Shown: positions 23,610 to 34,996 of the stretch, piece by piece | How positions within the stretch are numbered: the first letter of the stretch is position 1 | Layout: every line of letters starts with the position of its first letter | Source of the DNA: Rhipidocladum racemiflorum | Lineage: Eukaryota; Streptophyta; Magnoliopsida; Poales; Poaceae | Direction: 5' to 3' | Assembly: GCA_036346355.1 (NCBI GenBank) | Contig: CM070580.1 | Coordinates: 27,943,374-28,007,373 of the forward strand | Length of the DNA stretch: 64,000 nucleotides | Notes under the pieces: generated by a model | Databases searched by the model: none | Told to the model about the DNA's origin: nothing | The model's input: only the letters and a program-made list of their open reading frames with translations | Position numbers and translations under genes: made by a program

Positions 23610-24030
23610 GGCCCTGTTTATTTCAGCTTGGGATTGTAGGGAGCAGCTTTTAAAAGCTAGAAGGTCAACAAACAGGAAACTTTCAATCTGGATTGTAATA
23701 ATCTGGAGGCTAGATTGTAGCAATCCCACAATCCACTCTAGACGAGCTTTCCTTCGTTTTTTTTTTTTTTTTGCAAAAGACCACAATACCCATCCAACTT
23801 CAGTGAAAATTACCCACCATTGCCCCCCCCCCCACTGTTCACACAGACTTCAACCTATAATCGAGGGTACCACAGACTTTTGTCAAGCATGAATAGCAAT
23901 CCAAACACACTATAATCTGGGTTGCCAAACAGCCATCAGCTTTTCAACCTTTAACTTTTAACAATCCAGCTTTTACAATCCAGATTTTAAAAGCTGCTTT
24001 CTATAATCCCTAGCTGAAACAAACAGGGAC
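23610..24030. mobile_element. Tourist-like MITE, family M1 copy 1
   Basis: The left end GGCCCTGTTTATTTCAGC and the complement of GCTGAAACAAACAGGGAC form inverted repeats, with further inward pairing (GCAGCTTTTAAAA). TAA is duplicated at 23607-23609 and 24031-24033. The element at 36042-36424 shares ends and inner words such as CAATCCAAACACACTATAA. T and C homopolymers interrupt the middle. Non-coding. Confidence 0.82.
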
Positions 24031-24033
24031 TAA

Positions 24034-25256
24034 GTATAGTGAAACCGAGAGATTATAATCGAGCTGTTTTCGGTTAGATGTCCACATATTGCAGAAATGG
24101 TGCATAGACCCTATCTACGAGCTGACTGGCTTCTAGACACTATCTACGAGCTGACTGGCTTCTGGACGCACGCAGGAGATGGGGCATAATAACTGGGAGG
24201 ACTTTCTGTATCATGGCTTGGGCCGGCAAAAACACTAGAAGCACTAGCAGTGCGTGTCTGAAATTATTCTTCTGGTCTTGGTCAACCGACGTAGAGGTCA
24301 CGCTCATGGTTCAACGTAATACGGCAGGCAGGGCTTCATTAATGCCCCGGCATTGGCTTCTAGAGAACGGGTCATTCTGGACGGCCTTTCTCCCAGAGCG
24401 GTTTTTCTCTGAGGAGAGCGGCTTTACGTGAGTAGAAGTTTCAAAATTAAGCTGAAAAAACGAGTCGTGTGTACCTCTAGACGCTACTCTCCTTGGGAAT
24501 TAATCAAGCTAATTCAATTATGAGATTTGATAAATATCATGCAGATGTTTTTATTACTGAAATCATCTAAATCTAAAACCATCGATTCATTGTTGAGATT
24601 CGGAAATATCATGCAATCATTTCACTCGCGAGCACCTGTTGCAAACTTTGCGATGGCTGTATTACACGGGGCGTTCGGCATCGTGCAGCCGAGTCCGACG
24701 TCGGAAGAGCCCATCCCTTTATAAGCTTTGGGATTGGATTGGGCCTGGGCTGGCTACCCGAATCATCCTACGGGTCTGCTTGGAAGCAAAACTGGTGGGA
24801 AATTTCTGACACCGAAACCTTTTCAGTATATCGGTTTGGCCATTTGCATCAGGATAAACAAATAACTGCTGTATAGGCATTTTTTTTATGAGGAAACGAG
24901 AATTGCTGCGAGTCGAGCAACCTGGGTCGGGGCACTTCCAATACTCTTTTGTCAGCAGTTTTTTCAACATACCATGCAGGATTAATGCTTACATGGAGAC
25001 AAGATTTAAAAAAAAAGAGATAGAAACTATTTCTTAGATTGATGATTCATAAATTGCTTCTCTAAATCGATTGTTGGTTTATTTCCAGTAATCAAGAGCA
25101 TGTGTGATATGTGCATGCCAATTTTTACTTGAGCATCTGTGATACGTGCATGCCAATTGTTACTATGACTACTACTTCACCGAAGACGACGCTGATAAAA
25201 TTCTATCAAATTTTGATATGACATAAGCACAGATGCAATGGAATGGTTGGTCTGTA
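24034..25256. other. Unassigned DNA with a short tandem duplication
   Basis: No gene recognised. It contains the tandem pair at 24111-24168. Confidence 0.35.
24111..24168. repeat. Two tandem 29-bp units
   Basis: CTATCTACGAGCTGACTGGC plus 9 bases occurs twice in a row (24111-24139 and 24140-24168), with one or two differences at the ends. A simple local duplication. Confidence 0.8.
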
Positions 25257-25487
25257 TGCTTGATTGGTCACAAATAGTTATCGTTTTTTATTTTCGAAAT
25301 TTTGATTGTAAATATTTAAATAGATACATAAAAATTATATGTGTAGATTTATTTCAAAAAATACTTTCATAATATTATAAATTCTATTGGATTTTATAAA
25401 TATATTGAAATAAAAAATAGTAGTCAAACCTATGTTTTGAAGACCATATCAATGTTCAAAACGAGAACTATTTATGATCGGACGGAG
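25257..25487. mobile_element. Stowaway MITE (same subfamily as 22890-23136)
   Basis: The right end, complemented, reads CTCCGTCCGATCATAAATAG before TA (25488-25489). The left end GGTCACAAATAGTTATCG is its partner, with TA at 25255-25256. The left boundary is less certain by a few bases. Confidence 0.72.
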
Positions 25488-25489
25488 TA

Positions 25490-26160
25490 CGTGTTCTATT
25501 TTGTTACTTTTGAAGGTGCACTCTATATATTATGATTCAGAGCTCAGACATACTATTAAATGTTGTGCTTTGATCGTCATGTTGGTTTCCTGTTTACTTA
25601 TCTATCCAAACACTATACAATAGCTGGGTAAGTTAAGGTAATGGAATCCGACGGGATTTCCAAAGGAAATAAATTTTATGGTATCAGGCGTTATGTAGTA
25701 TTTATTTTAAAAATTAGACATGTAACAATCACACATAACTCGAAATAGTTAATTCTTCTTTTCTCTCATTAATATACTTCATGTGAGTGTTATAGATGCT
25801 CTATGACACCTGGTGTCCAACAAATTACATGCCTTTCAATTTCAAACGGATACAAATTACAACAAAAACGATAAAATTGAACATTGATGGTAATTACCTA
25901 CCTTTCGCTTGTTTTAAAATTTGTAGAATTTATATGGAGAAAATAAAAACATAGAAGCACTAATCTTATTTTTTTTAATAGACGTTCAAAACAAATCATT
26001 TTTTTTCAACACTAGTTCATGCGTTGTCCAATCTCACGCATTGCAGAGGAGGAACAACTGCGGAGTCTTAATCAACGTGGTGAAGGAGTTGCCTCGCTAA
26101 TCATGTAATCAGGCAGGGCGTGATCTAGCGAATTTGGCGGTAACCTGAGCACTGTACAAC
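25490..26160. other. Unassigned AT-rich DNA
   Basis: No gene, RNA or repeat boundary recognised. Confidence 0.4.
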
Positions 26161-26163
26161 TAA

Positions 26164-26397
26164 GGGAGTGTTTGGTAACAAAGTTTTTTCATAGTTTCGA
26201 GACAAAACCATGGTTTTGAAGAAAAACTCTGTTTTAGAAACCAAGAGGTGTTTGGTAGCCTTTCAAAAAACTCTGTTTTAAAAATCATGGTTTTCACAAA
26301 ACTATGGGTTTTTTCTCTGTTTTGGAAACTTTGGTCTTAGACAAATTTTTCTGAGCAATAGCGCCAAAACAACTCAAAAACTTTGAAAATGTCAACC
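26164..26397. mobile_element. Tourist-like MITE, left half, interrupted by gypsy-2
   Basis: Starts GGGAGTGTTTGGTAACAAAG after TAA (26161-26163). Inner words such as AAAACTATGG and AACCATGGTTTT recur in the right half at 35889-36038. The element is split by the 9.5 kb retrotransposon at 26398-35883, whose CAACC duplication occupies 26393-26397. Confidence 0.82.
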
Positions 26398-27303
26398 TGA
26401 CGAGTACCCATGCCATGGGTACCCCCATCAGCCCGGAAGCACGAACGGGCTGACCAATCATGGCGAAGGCCCAGCGCCACCAAAAGGTACTTGGGCCACG
26501 GGGAGCGAGCCCCGACATATGCAGGGCCGACCCCGAACGGTCGGCGGACTCCGGTTCCGGGCGGTGGGCATGCTTCGGCCGCTTAATATTGAAGCTCAAG
26601 CTCCACCTGCGCACAGGGCCGGCATGGCCCACGCCAGTGTCAGACGGCTGCCTTGTGCGCAGCGTCCTGGCGTCGTGTATCGGTAGGCAGCCTCTTCCCA
26701 AGACTGTCAGAAGAGCCACCGAAGGAGTCAAGCCCCCGTCCCATCGCCTGGCACATCGCAGAGGAGTGCGCCCACTCCCGAGGCCGAGGCAAAGTCAAGC
26801 GCCATTAAAGCCGCCGAGGCAGACAGGAGCACCACGCAAGGCGTCATCCGGGCGTCGTCGCGCAAGACCGCACATCGCGGAGCCACCAACCCTGCCTCGG
26901 GACGAGCAGGGGACGGTCGGACAAGACAGGAGCCAGACTCCGAGACACGCACGCCCCCCTTTCTAGTGGATTTCCTAAAACACCCGTGTAACCCGCCTCC
27001 TCCGTCTATATAAGGAGAGGCGGGGCCCGAGAGGAAAGGGGGACAGAGAAAAAGGCCCTCTAAGAAGCCACGACTCCCTAGCCAAAGCACGAAGGGGATC
27101 GGATAGCCGACCCCCCGCTTCGCTTGTACACCCCTGGTTCATCGTCCAAAGATCAATACATTCGCACCGAACGAACTGGAGTAGGGACATTCAGCCCGAA
27201 CCAGTATACATCATCTGACTCCTTGAGTCGACCATTCGGGGAGAGGGAGCGCGCGACCCCATCCGACCATAAATTCGTATTGCCGGTGCACGAAACACCG
27301 ACA
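26398..27303 (+). repeat. 5' LTR of gypsy-2
   Basis: Starts TGACGAGTACCC and ends CGAAACACCGACA. Contains TATATAA at 27007-27013. The first about 130 and last about 350 bases are nearly identical to the 3' LTR, while the GC-rich middle differs strongly. Confidence 0.93.
27007..27013 (+). promoter_or_regulatory. TATA box in the gypsy-2 LTR
   Basis: TATATAA, followed by a GGAGAGGCGGGGCC-type leader. Identical in the 3' LTR at 35587-35593. Likely core promoter (inference). Confidence 0.6.
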
Positions 27304-27305
27304 GT

Positions 27306-27323
27306 TGGCGCGCCAGGTAGGGG
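27306..27323 (+). promoter_or_regulatory. Putative primer-binding site of gypsy-2
   Basis: TGGCGCGCCAGGTAGGGG starts 3 bases after the 5' LTR. This is the usual position for tRNA priming. The tRNA is not assigned. Confidence 0.6.
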
Positions 27324-27777
27324 CATCTCACGCGTCTTCACCGACATCCTCATCCTCGGGTTCCCATTTCTCCTCCCTGATGGCCACCTCCCACCGCGAT
27401 TCGCCGATGTCGAGGGTCGGATCCGCTGGCGCCCTCGATTTCGCTGCCACCGCCAAGGAGAGCTTGTTCTCATTCCGCTGCCGTCGGGACCGGGCGCCCT
27501 CGCTAGCTCGATACGCTTGCCGACGCCTCAAGAACCTCACCTCGAGGCCCCGCACGGGCCGCGCGCGGGCCGTCGCTGGCGCTGCTGCCCAGCCGACATC
27601 GCCACGGATCGCGGCGAGCGGCGGAGCTGCCCTCCACGAAGCTCGCGGCTGCGTGGCCATGGTCGCCACGCGTCGGCTTCCTCCACGACCCATCAAGTGA
27701 TTCCTCCAGCCATGGCTCTAGCTTCGACAAGGAGTGTCCCCCTCATAGGGCCTACTCCCGCGAGTGCAACATGACGG

Positions 27778-29325
27778 GTGCGGCGGAGCCATCCTCCACC
27801 CCCGTTACCCTCGGGACCCTCCTCCCGCGCGATGAAGCGCGGCGGGAGGAATCCCGGGAAGACGACGACAAAGACTCATAACGCCACTGACCTTCGCGAC
27901 AAATACGAGGAGTTAGAAGCTCGAAGGCCGAGCTCGATAAGCTCCAGCCGAATCGAGCGCCGTCACCTAACCCACCACCGTCTCGCGTGCGCCGCGCTGC
28001 TGTCAGTGCATCGGCTATCGAGGAGACGAACGGCCTTCCGTTTCTTCCTCACGCCAACCGTAACATTGCCGCGCGGCAATGTCGCCCGAGGGCTGCCTGA
28101 GCCAACGGAGCCGTGGCCAAGGCCACCTATCGTAACCTCCGGTCGTAGAACGTGGCCGTCGTTCAAAGACGCCCAAGGTTCTCGCTCCCGACGGACGGGC
28201 GCCACCTCGCCGCTCGCCACTCCCCCTCGCAGGGTCGACGGAGCCCAGCCGAGACGGCCCCGCTCCACGAGCTCCCCCAGGCATCATACACCCCGGTGCG
28301 TCATCGCCTGGGGGATAAGTATGATCTCCGCACCACCCCCGAGGTGCGAAGGAGAGCTACCGATGCAGCAGCGCCCTCGCAAGTCGCCGATAGCGGGCGA
28401 CGCAACCATCCCGACCCAGGATTCGACGGTCCAGGGCCGCGCGCGTTCACCCGCCACATCCGCAACGCCGACTTCCCGACTGCATTCGGCTCCGACCAAC
28501 ATAGCCAAGTACACAGGGGCTACCAACCCCAGTGTTTGGCTAGAAGACTACCGGCTCGCCTGCCGAGCGGGGGGAGCGACGGACGACTCCTTCATCATCC
28601 AGTACCTCCCCATCTACCTTGCGAATTCAGCCCGAGCCTGGCTCGAGTACCGCCATGACACCATCGGCACTGGCCGACTGACGAACCTCTTCATCGGGAA
28701 TTTCCAGGGCACGCATAAACGCCCGGCAACTCCTCGACTTGAAGAGCCGCAAGCGGCAAATGGGGAAACCCTCCGACTACATCCGCCGCTTCTCCAAAGA
28801 AGGCAACGAGCTCCCCGACATCCGCGACGCCGACGCCGTCGGGCGTTTCATCTACGGCACCACGCGGCGAGGCCCTGGTCCACAAGTTGGGTCAGGCGAA
28901 ACCCCGGACCACCAAGGAGCTCCTCGACATCGCCACTCAACCACGCCTCCGGCGAAGAGGCCGTGGGGCCATCTTCGAAGGAAGACGGCCCACAAGACAG
29001 CCACCGAGCCATCGCCCTCCGACCGCCTCGACAAAAGGAAGCGGAAGGGGAAGCAAGGTCACGAGGTCGAATGGTCGCCGCCGCCGACCGACCGCTAAAC
29101 AAGCAGGCTCGGCAGACGACCGACCGATTCGAGAAGTTGATGGATAGTCCGTGCGAACCACGACTATCCCGCCAAACACAAGTATCGGACTGCGAAGTCC
29201 TGGCGGTTCCTCTCCCGAAACCCCACGACGCCACGGGCAAGGGAAGAAGCGCGATCCGACACCCGACGCCGGCGAAGGGCGATGAGCCACCGACGAGTTC
29301 CCATAGCTCGACGGCCGCCTCATGA
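27778..29325 (+). pseudogene. gag region of gypsy-2
   Basis: A 515-residue frame runs through, but only part is real gag. The recognisable section is NIAKYTGATNPSVWLEDYRL, then FIIQYLPIYLANSARAWLEY (about 28497-28665), the start of the Retrotrans_gag fold. The gag then continues in other frames with GKPSDYIRRFSKEGNELPDI (28739-29098 frame) and ELLDIATQ. GC-rich composition keeps wrong frames open, so ORF length alone misleads here. The Pro/Arg/Ser-rich N-terminal 240 residues have no recognisable domain. Confidence 0.78.
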
Positions 29326-29504
29326 TCTTCTGAGGGACGGAGTGCTACGCCGACAAGCGACGGCTGAAACTCGCCCACCGAGAGGTACACACGGCGACTC
29401 GCCGCGTTTTCGCACTGGTGGTCGGAATGCCCGATCGCTGATCGGACCGACCACCCCGACCACATCCCGCATCCGGACGCTTACCCGCCGCCGTCGACCC
29501 CATC

Positions 29505-29990
29505 GTGGGGACGGCGCCTGACCAAGGTGCTCATGGATCGGCGGCAAGCAGCCTCAACATCATGTATGTTGAGACCCTCGATGCCCTGGGGTCTCCCCAC
29601 TCCGCCCCTCCGGCCGAGCAGGCGCCTTCCACGGCGTCGCACTGTGCCAACAGCCCATCCTCGGGCAGGTCGGCTTGTCCGTCACCTTCGGAGCCCTGAC
29701 AACTTCCGCACCGAGCCTCACTTTCGAGGTTGTGGACTTTCCGGCCCTACCATGCCATCCTCGGGACGACCTTGCTACGCAAAATTCATGGCGATCCCCA
29801 ACTACACCTATCTCAAGCCGAAGATGCCAGGGCCACAAGGTGTCATCACCGTGGCCGCATCCTTCCAGCTCGCTACAATCGCGAACAAAGCGTGTGAACT
29901 GGCCTCACGGCCGCCGCTCGCCGAGCTCGCCACCAGTGAGAAGGTCTTCGGATCCGCCCCGACTCCAGCAAGTCGGGCCTAGCTCTTTCA
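29505..29990 (+). pseudogene. Protease and protease-RT linker of gypsy-2
   Basis: SSLNIMYVETLDALG in one frame follows where the DGGS active site should be; the active site is shifted out of frame. TFEVVDFPA and CYAKFMAIPNYTYLKPKMPG in two other frames match the linker of Tat-type pol proteins. Several frameshifts. Confidence 0.7.
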
Positions 29991-30059
29991 AGTCTCATGC
30001 GGAGGACACGAAGGAAGTCGCAGTTGATCCCAAAGATCCCGCCAAGACCGTACGGATCG

Positions 30060-30915
30060 GGGCCGCCCTCACTGCCAAATAGGAAAGCGCGCTCGCCGAC
30101 TTCCTCCGAGCAAACCGAGACGTCTTCGCTTGGAGACCCTCGGACATGCCAGAGTCCCGAAGGAGGTCGCCGAGCACTCCTCGAGCATTCGATCGGGATC
30201 TAGACCGGCCGCCAGCCGCGCCAAGCTTCGACGAAGAAAAGCGTCGGGCCATTGGGGAAGAAATCGCCAAACTTTTGGCCGGCTTTGTAAAGGAGGTGCG
30301 TCACCCCGAGTGGCTCGCCAATCCCGCCCTTGTAAAGAAAAAGTCGGGCAATGGAGAATGTGCGTTGACTATACGAGCCTCAACAAGGCCTGTCCGAAAG
30401 ATCCATTCCCATTACCTCGCATCGACTGTGTCGTAGACTCCACCGCCGGTGCGAGTCTCTTTCCTTTTGGATGCCTACTCAGCTACCACCAGATAGCGAT
30501 GAAGGAGTCCGATCAGCTTGCGACTTCCTTCATCACCCCGCACGGCTCGCATCGTTACGCCACGATGCCTTTTGGTCCGAAAACGCAGCGCCACGCATCA
30601 CGATGTATGCAGCGTGTTTTTCTGACCAAATTGGCCGTGAACATCGGCCTTCACGCCGACGACATCGTTGTCAAAACCAGGAAGGCCGACGACCTCATCA
30701 CCGACCTGGAAGAGACTTTTTGCGAACCTCCGACGGTTTCGCATAAAGCTCAACCCCGAAATGCGCCTTCGGGTCCCCAAGGGCAAGTTGTTGGGATTCA
30801 TTGTCTCCGGCGCCGCATCGAAGCCAACCACGACAAGATCTCGCTTATCGCGAGGATGGGGCCGATCAATGATCTCAAGGGAGTTCAACGGCCGATGGGG
30901 TGCATCGCGCGCTAA
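30060..30915 (+). pseudogene. Reverse transcriptase of gypsy-2
   Basis: KRRAIGEEIAKLLAGFVKEV and HPEWLANPALVKKKSG in one frame; RMCVDYTSLNKACPKDPFPL, SYHQIAMKESDQLATSFITP, YATMPFG and the catalytic site HADDIVVKT in the next frame (30130-30915). This is a typical gypsy RT with palm motifs in order. HADD replaces the more usual YIDD/YVDD, and both Asp residues are kept. At least two frameshifts are present. Confidence 0.9.
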
Positions 30916-30949
30916 GTCGCTTCGTGATCCCGCCTCGGTGAACGCGGAT

Positions 30950-31590
30950 GCCACTCTACAAACCGATGAAGAAGTCCGACCACTTTTCCTGGACTCCACG
31001 GCTCGTGAAGCCTTTAGTCGACTAAAGGCCTTTCGACCTCACCTCCGGCCCGTCGCCCGAGCCACAGGAACCCTTACTCCTCTACATCGCCGCCACGACT
31101 CAGTCGTCGGCCACAAAGACTTGTTGTGGAGCGAGCGGAGGAAGGCCGCGTTCTCAAGATGCAGAGACCGGTCTACTTTGTCGAGGTGCTCTCCAAACAA
31201 AGGTCCGATATCCTCGATACGAGCTACTCTACTCGGTACTCATCACCAAGAGGAAGCTTGCCCATTACTTCGATCGACACCCCATCTCCGTGGTGACCTC
31301 CGCGCCGCTCGGAGAAGTTGTCCGCAACCGCGATGCCACCGGAAGAATTGCCAAATGGGCTCTCGAACTCAGTGGCCTCGACATATCGTACGTCCCCAGG
31401 ACGGCGATCAAGTCCCAGGTCTTGGCGGACTTCGTCGCCGAATGGACCGAAGCGCAAGTTCCTGCAGTGGTCGAAGACCCGGAGTACTGGACGATGTACT
31501 TTGATGGGTCCTACACCAAGAATGGGGCCGGCGCGGGGATCGTCATCATCTCCCCACTCGGCAACAAGCGCCCTCCGGGCGTCGAGCAGC
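30950..31590 (+). pseudogene. RNase H region of gypsy-2, truncated
   Basis: The gypsy RNase H tail is seen as [20 protein letters not shown] and ADFVAEWTE. It is followed by a second, YFDGS-type RNase H that begins [20 protein letters not shown] at about 31494. After SPLGNK, near 31575, homology stops and the antisense region begins. The remaining catalytic Glu and Asp positions and all of the integrase are missing. Confidence 0.82.
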
Positions 31591-31599
31591 TCTCCCCCT

Positions 31600-34022
31600 A
31601 TAGCACTCCCCCGGCTGTGCAAACGCCGGAGGAACATCGACTTGTCTACCGCCCGGGATGTCAAGCGCTGCAAGTTCCTGCCCGGTCGGGCCGCTTTCTG
31701 GCCGAAAGAAACACAAAAGACAAAACCTCACAAAACTCACCGATCCGACCAAACGGGACTCGAGCAATGGACTTCTCGCTCGACGCGCGGCGTCAATGGC
31801 GCGAGTGAGGTCGGCGTGGACCCTCTCCATCTCCTCCAAAGCGTTCCAATCCGCTGCTCGCTCGCCGCCCGTCGAACGAACGCTGGCCCTCGGCCGTTTC
31901 GGGGTCGCCAAGATAAAGACGGCGGCCGGCACTGCCCCGCCGACTTTTCGCCGCCGCAGCTGGCGCATGGGCTGCACGCCCTCTCGCGACACTTGGACCG
32001 CTGGCGGGCGGTGGTTCTTGCCGGGGCGGCAGATTCGCCGACGGTGTCGCAAACGCCGCGGATCTCAAGATTTCCGTGGCAGAGTCGCGCCGACTTCGCG
32101 GCCGGGCGTGCGGGAAAGGCAAGGATAGCGGAGCGTCCGTCGATGTTGCGGGCGGTGGTCCCAGCGCCCCCAGCGGCGGCGGACCACACCGGCCTCACCA
32201 GACACGCAAGCGAGGCACGTCCGACGGTTTTCCTCCTCTTGCCGCAACCGGAAGTGCTCCTCGATCCCCCTCGTGGCGTCCCCGCCGACAAACCCAACCA
32301 CGGGAGCGATCCGAGGAAGCCCCGCCTCAACAACCGCAGCCGCGACGCCCGCTGGATGGGACCGAAGGGTGCGGCTCCTCACCGCCGAGGTAGGGCTCAG
32401 CGCTCTCCCAAAGATCGTATGCCCTCGCGCACGCCGCCCATCAGAGTCACGAAGGAAAAAGCACCGGAGAGGACCAAATCCGGGCGACGTAAAGTCACTT
32501 ACCGAGAGGAGCGAACAACCGGCACTGGCGCGCTTTTTTGCCGGGCTCCCCACGAGGGGGCGTAAGGGTCTCGCATCTTCGTGATGTACCTGCGCCGGAG
32601 GTCTCTTCGAGGAACCACGGCCGCCGCCCCACGGCTGGAACTCCACGCCGCAGCCGCCGGAGTCGCTTCCGCCAACCGCTCCCCTCGCTGACGACGGCTC
32701 TTCGTCGCCGCTGCCGCTCGGCCTCGCCGAGACCTCCTCGCCACGCGCGGACCGCTCGCGCTCTTTCCTCTTCCGATCCTCGCCTCCTTCTTCGCCAGAG
32801 GGCAGCGCCACGCCGCCCGCTTCAGACGACGGCCGCTCGCCTCTTTTTTCCGGAAGCAAGGGGCGGAGATCAGCCACCGAGCCCCTCGCACGAACACGCC
32901 GTAAGGGGCGAAAGAGCAGAGCAAAACAAAAGCAAACAGAGCCGCCGACGTACCAAGTTCTGCAGATTCGCGCCGAACGGCAACCAGCACCGCGCTCGCC
33001 GGCTCAGATCTCCTCGATGAAAATCGCGCCACACGCGTGCGAGGACCTCCGACGCAGAAGCTCCCGCCCGACGACCTCGCAGGCCTGGCCGCCCCGTATA
33101 CTCGAACATGGGATGCGCCCGATCCTTGAGGGGTTGAATGCGCTCTCCATGAACGCACGGAGGACCACCTTGCCCGCCGACCCGCCGCTTCAGGTCTGGC
33201 GAAGTTTTTCGAGAATCTCATCAACCTTCGCCGGTCCCTCGCGACGGACCCCAGGTCCAGCAAGGATGCGCGTCGGTAGATTCCCACCGAAGGCCGGGCA
33301 CCGTTGTCGATGTTCCTGACATAGAACCACTCGCTATGCCACCCCGGTTGGGCGCCGGCAGCTTTACGCCGATGTAAAGCGATTTGCGGCGGGCGCAGCT
33401 TGGATCGCCAGAGCGCTAAGAAGGTCGGCGCGCCCGACTGCCGCCTCGCAAGAAGAAGTGGCGCCAGAATCCCAGCTGGGGTTCGATCCCCGTAAAAGCC
33501 TCGCACAAATGGCCATGAAGACCGCAATGTGGAGGACTCCATTCGATTCGTGGTGAACCTCCCCGTAGTAGTGAAGCAGCCCTGGACGAACGGGTGGAGT
33601 GGGAGGCCGAAGCCCGCCGAGAAGGCCGCCACGAGACTATCTCGCCGTCTTCCGCCGGGGACCTCGGTCGGCCGGCGGCACCCGCCGGCCAATGGATCGA
33701 GGTCAGCGGAGGAAGGAGCTCCTTCCTCTCCAAGCCGAGGTAGCGACCACGCCGCGCCAAGTGGTCGGGCCGACATCCTCGAAAGTGCGTGGGGAAGCAG
33801 GGACTGCGCGACGGGCAGAAGATTTTTTCTCCCCTTGCGTTTTCTTTTTTTTTTTTTTTGCAGAAGGCACGAACGAAAGGTTTTGCTTCCCCCGCGCCGC
33901 TTTCCTTCCTTTATAGGCGCTGGCGGAAACGGCGGGCCTCCGCGCCAATCGACGCCTCCTCGCGACAAGCGATCGGCCGAACCATCACCGTCACCTCTCC
34001 CGTGAACGTGCCGTGAGCCCAT
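31600..34022 (-). pseudogene. Antisense coding region of gypsy-2 (plant transposon-type domain, frameshifted)
   Basis: Minus-strand frames between truncated pol and the 3' LTR. The longest (34022-32499) contains AGFGLPLHPFVQG at about 33640. The continuation lies in another frame as LCEAFTGIEPQLGFWRHFF, then returns as HSEWFYVRN near 33320. This order (GLPLHPF, CEAF-GIEP-WR-F, SEWFYV) is that of the putative gypsy-type plant transposon domain (Transposase_28-like), not the plant mobile domain of gypsy-1. A charged, Glu/Arg/Ala-rich tail follows (to about 31600), possibly a coiled coil. A lysine/arginine-rich stretch KKKKRKRKGRK near the start resembles a nuclear localisation signal but is encoded by a poly-T/C run and may be accidental. 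Confidence 0.62.
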
Positions 34023-34661
34023 TTAAATCCCACTAAGCATTAATCGCCCGACAGAGAACGCCAAGCGCCAAGACGCCACGCAAAGACCGCAGACTCACCG
34101 GCTACATCGGCCGGACGCCCACGCCAAGAAAGGTATGAAAACGGCCATCGCCGCCGGCCTCGGAAAGCAAGCGGCTCAGGGCTCGCGCCCGAGGCCCGGC
34201 ACCGTGCTGAGGGTTACGAAGGCCGAATCCAGCCAGCTGGAATGAAAGCCGCCCCAACACGTGAGAAAGAGCGAGGGGCGGGTCGCAGTGAGCCCCCAGA
34301 GGGCCCCTAGTTAGGGTCGGCGGACGACCCAATCACTGTGGCCCGCGTCCGAGACCATACCTCACACTCTCCCGCGGAGCTCATCGATGAGTGGCGGCCA
34401 GCCGCGCTCCGGGTTGGCGGACGACCCGGCAGCCCGATGCGGGACGAGTAAGGAAAGGTTTTTATGGAACGCCCCCGAAGCGGGTCGGACGCCCACGCCG
34501 GGAGTTACGTCCGCTTGGAAACGATCCCCCTCGAGGGAGATCGCCAAGGTTCCACTCGGATTACCCAATAGTAGCTCGCACGAGCACGACGTTCGAGCCG
34601 ACGAAGGCAAACGTGCGTTCGCTCACCCGACTAAAAACCCACCGACGGCGTGGCTTGCCAG

Positions 34662-34996
34662 TGGTCCGACGTTAAACCCCGACCGCTCTCCGACCCGCTC
34701 AAGACTCCACCTGGTGCGCCACACAAGACCGGCACTTTTCGAGCCGGCGCGATTCCAAGCGACCTAAGCACCGCTTAACCTCCGGATCGACGATCATCAT
34801 GGTCGGGCTAAACCCCGACCGGCTCTCCGACCCGCCGGGGCTCGAGGCTACACTCACTGGCGCCACAAGACTGCTCCCTTCTAGGTCGGGCGCGGCCTGT
34901 GCAAATACGCCAACCTAGCATCACCGACTGGGCCGACCGCTACCACCACTGTGTTAAACCCCGAACGGCTCTCCGACCGCCACGGGCTCTGGTTAT
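34662..34996 (+). repeat. Three degenerate repeats before the gypsy-2 3' LTR
   Basis: TAAACCCCGACCGGCTCTCC or close variants occur at about 34672, 34808 and 34954, spaced 130-150 bases. The last copy ends against the LTR. Such 3' untranslated repeats are common in Tat-type elements. Function unknown. Confidence 0.65.

Noticed and set aside
27124..27774. 216-residue ORF at the start of gypsy-2
   Set aside because: Begins inside the LTR and crosses the primer-binding site. No domain and GC-driven.
32499..34022. 507-residue minus-strand ORF as one intact protein
   Set aside because: The recognisable domain switches frames inside it. The GC-rich sequence has few stops, so length is not evidence of a single coding frame.
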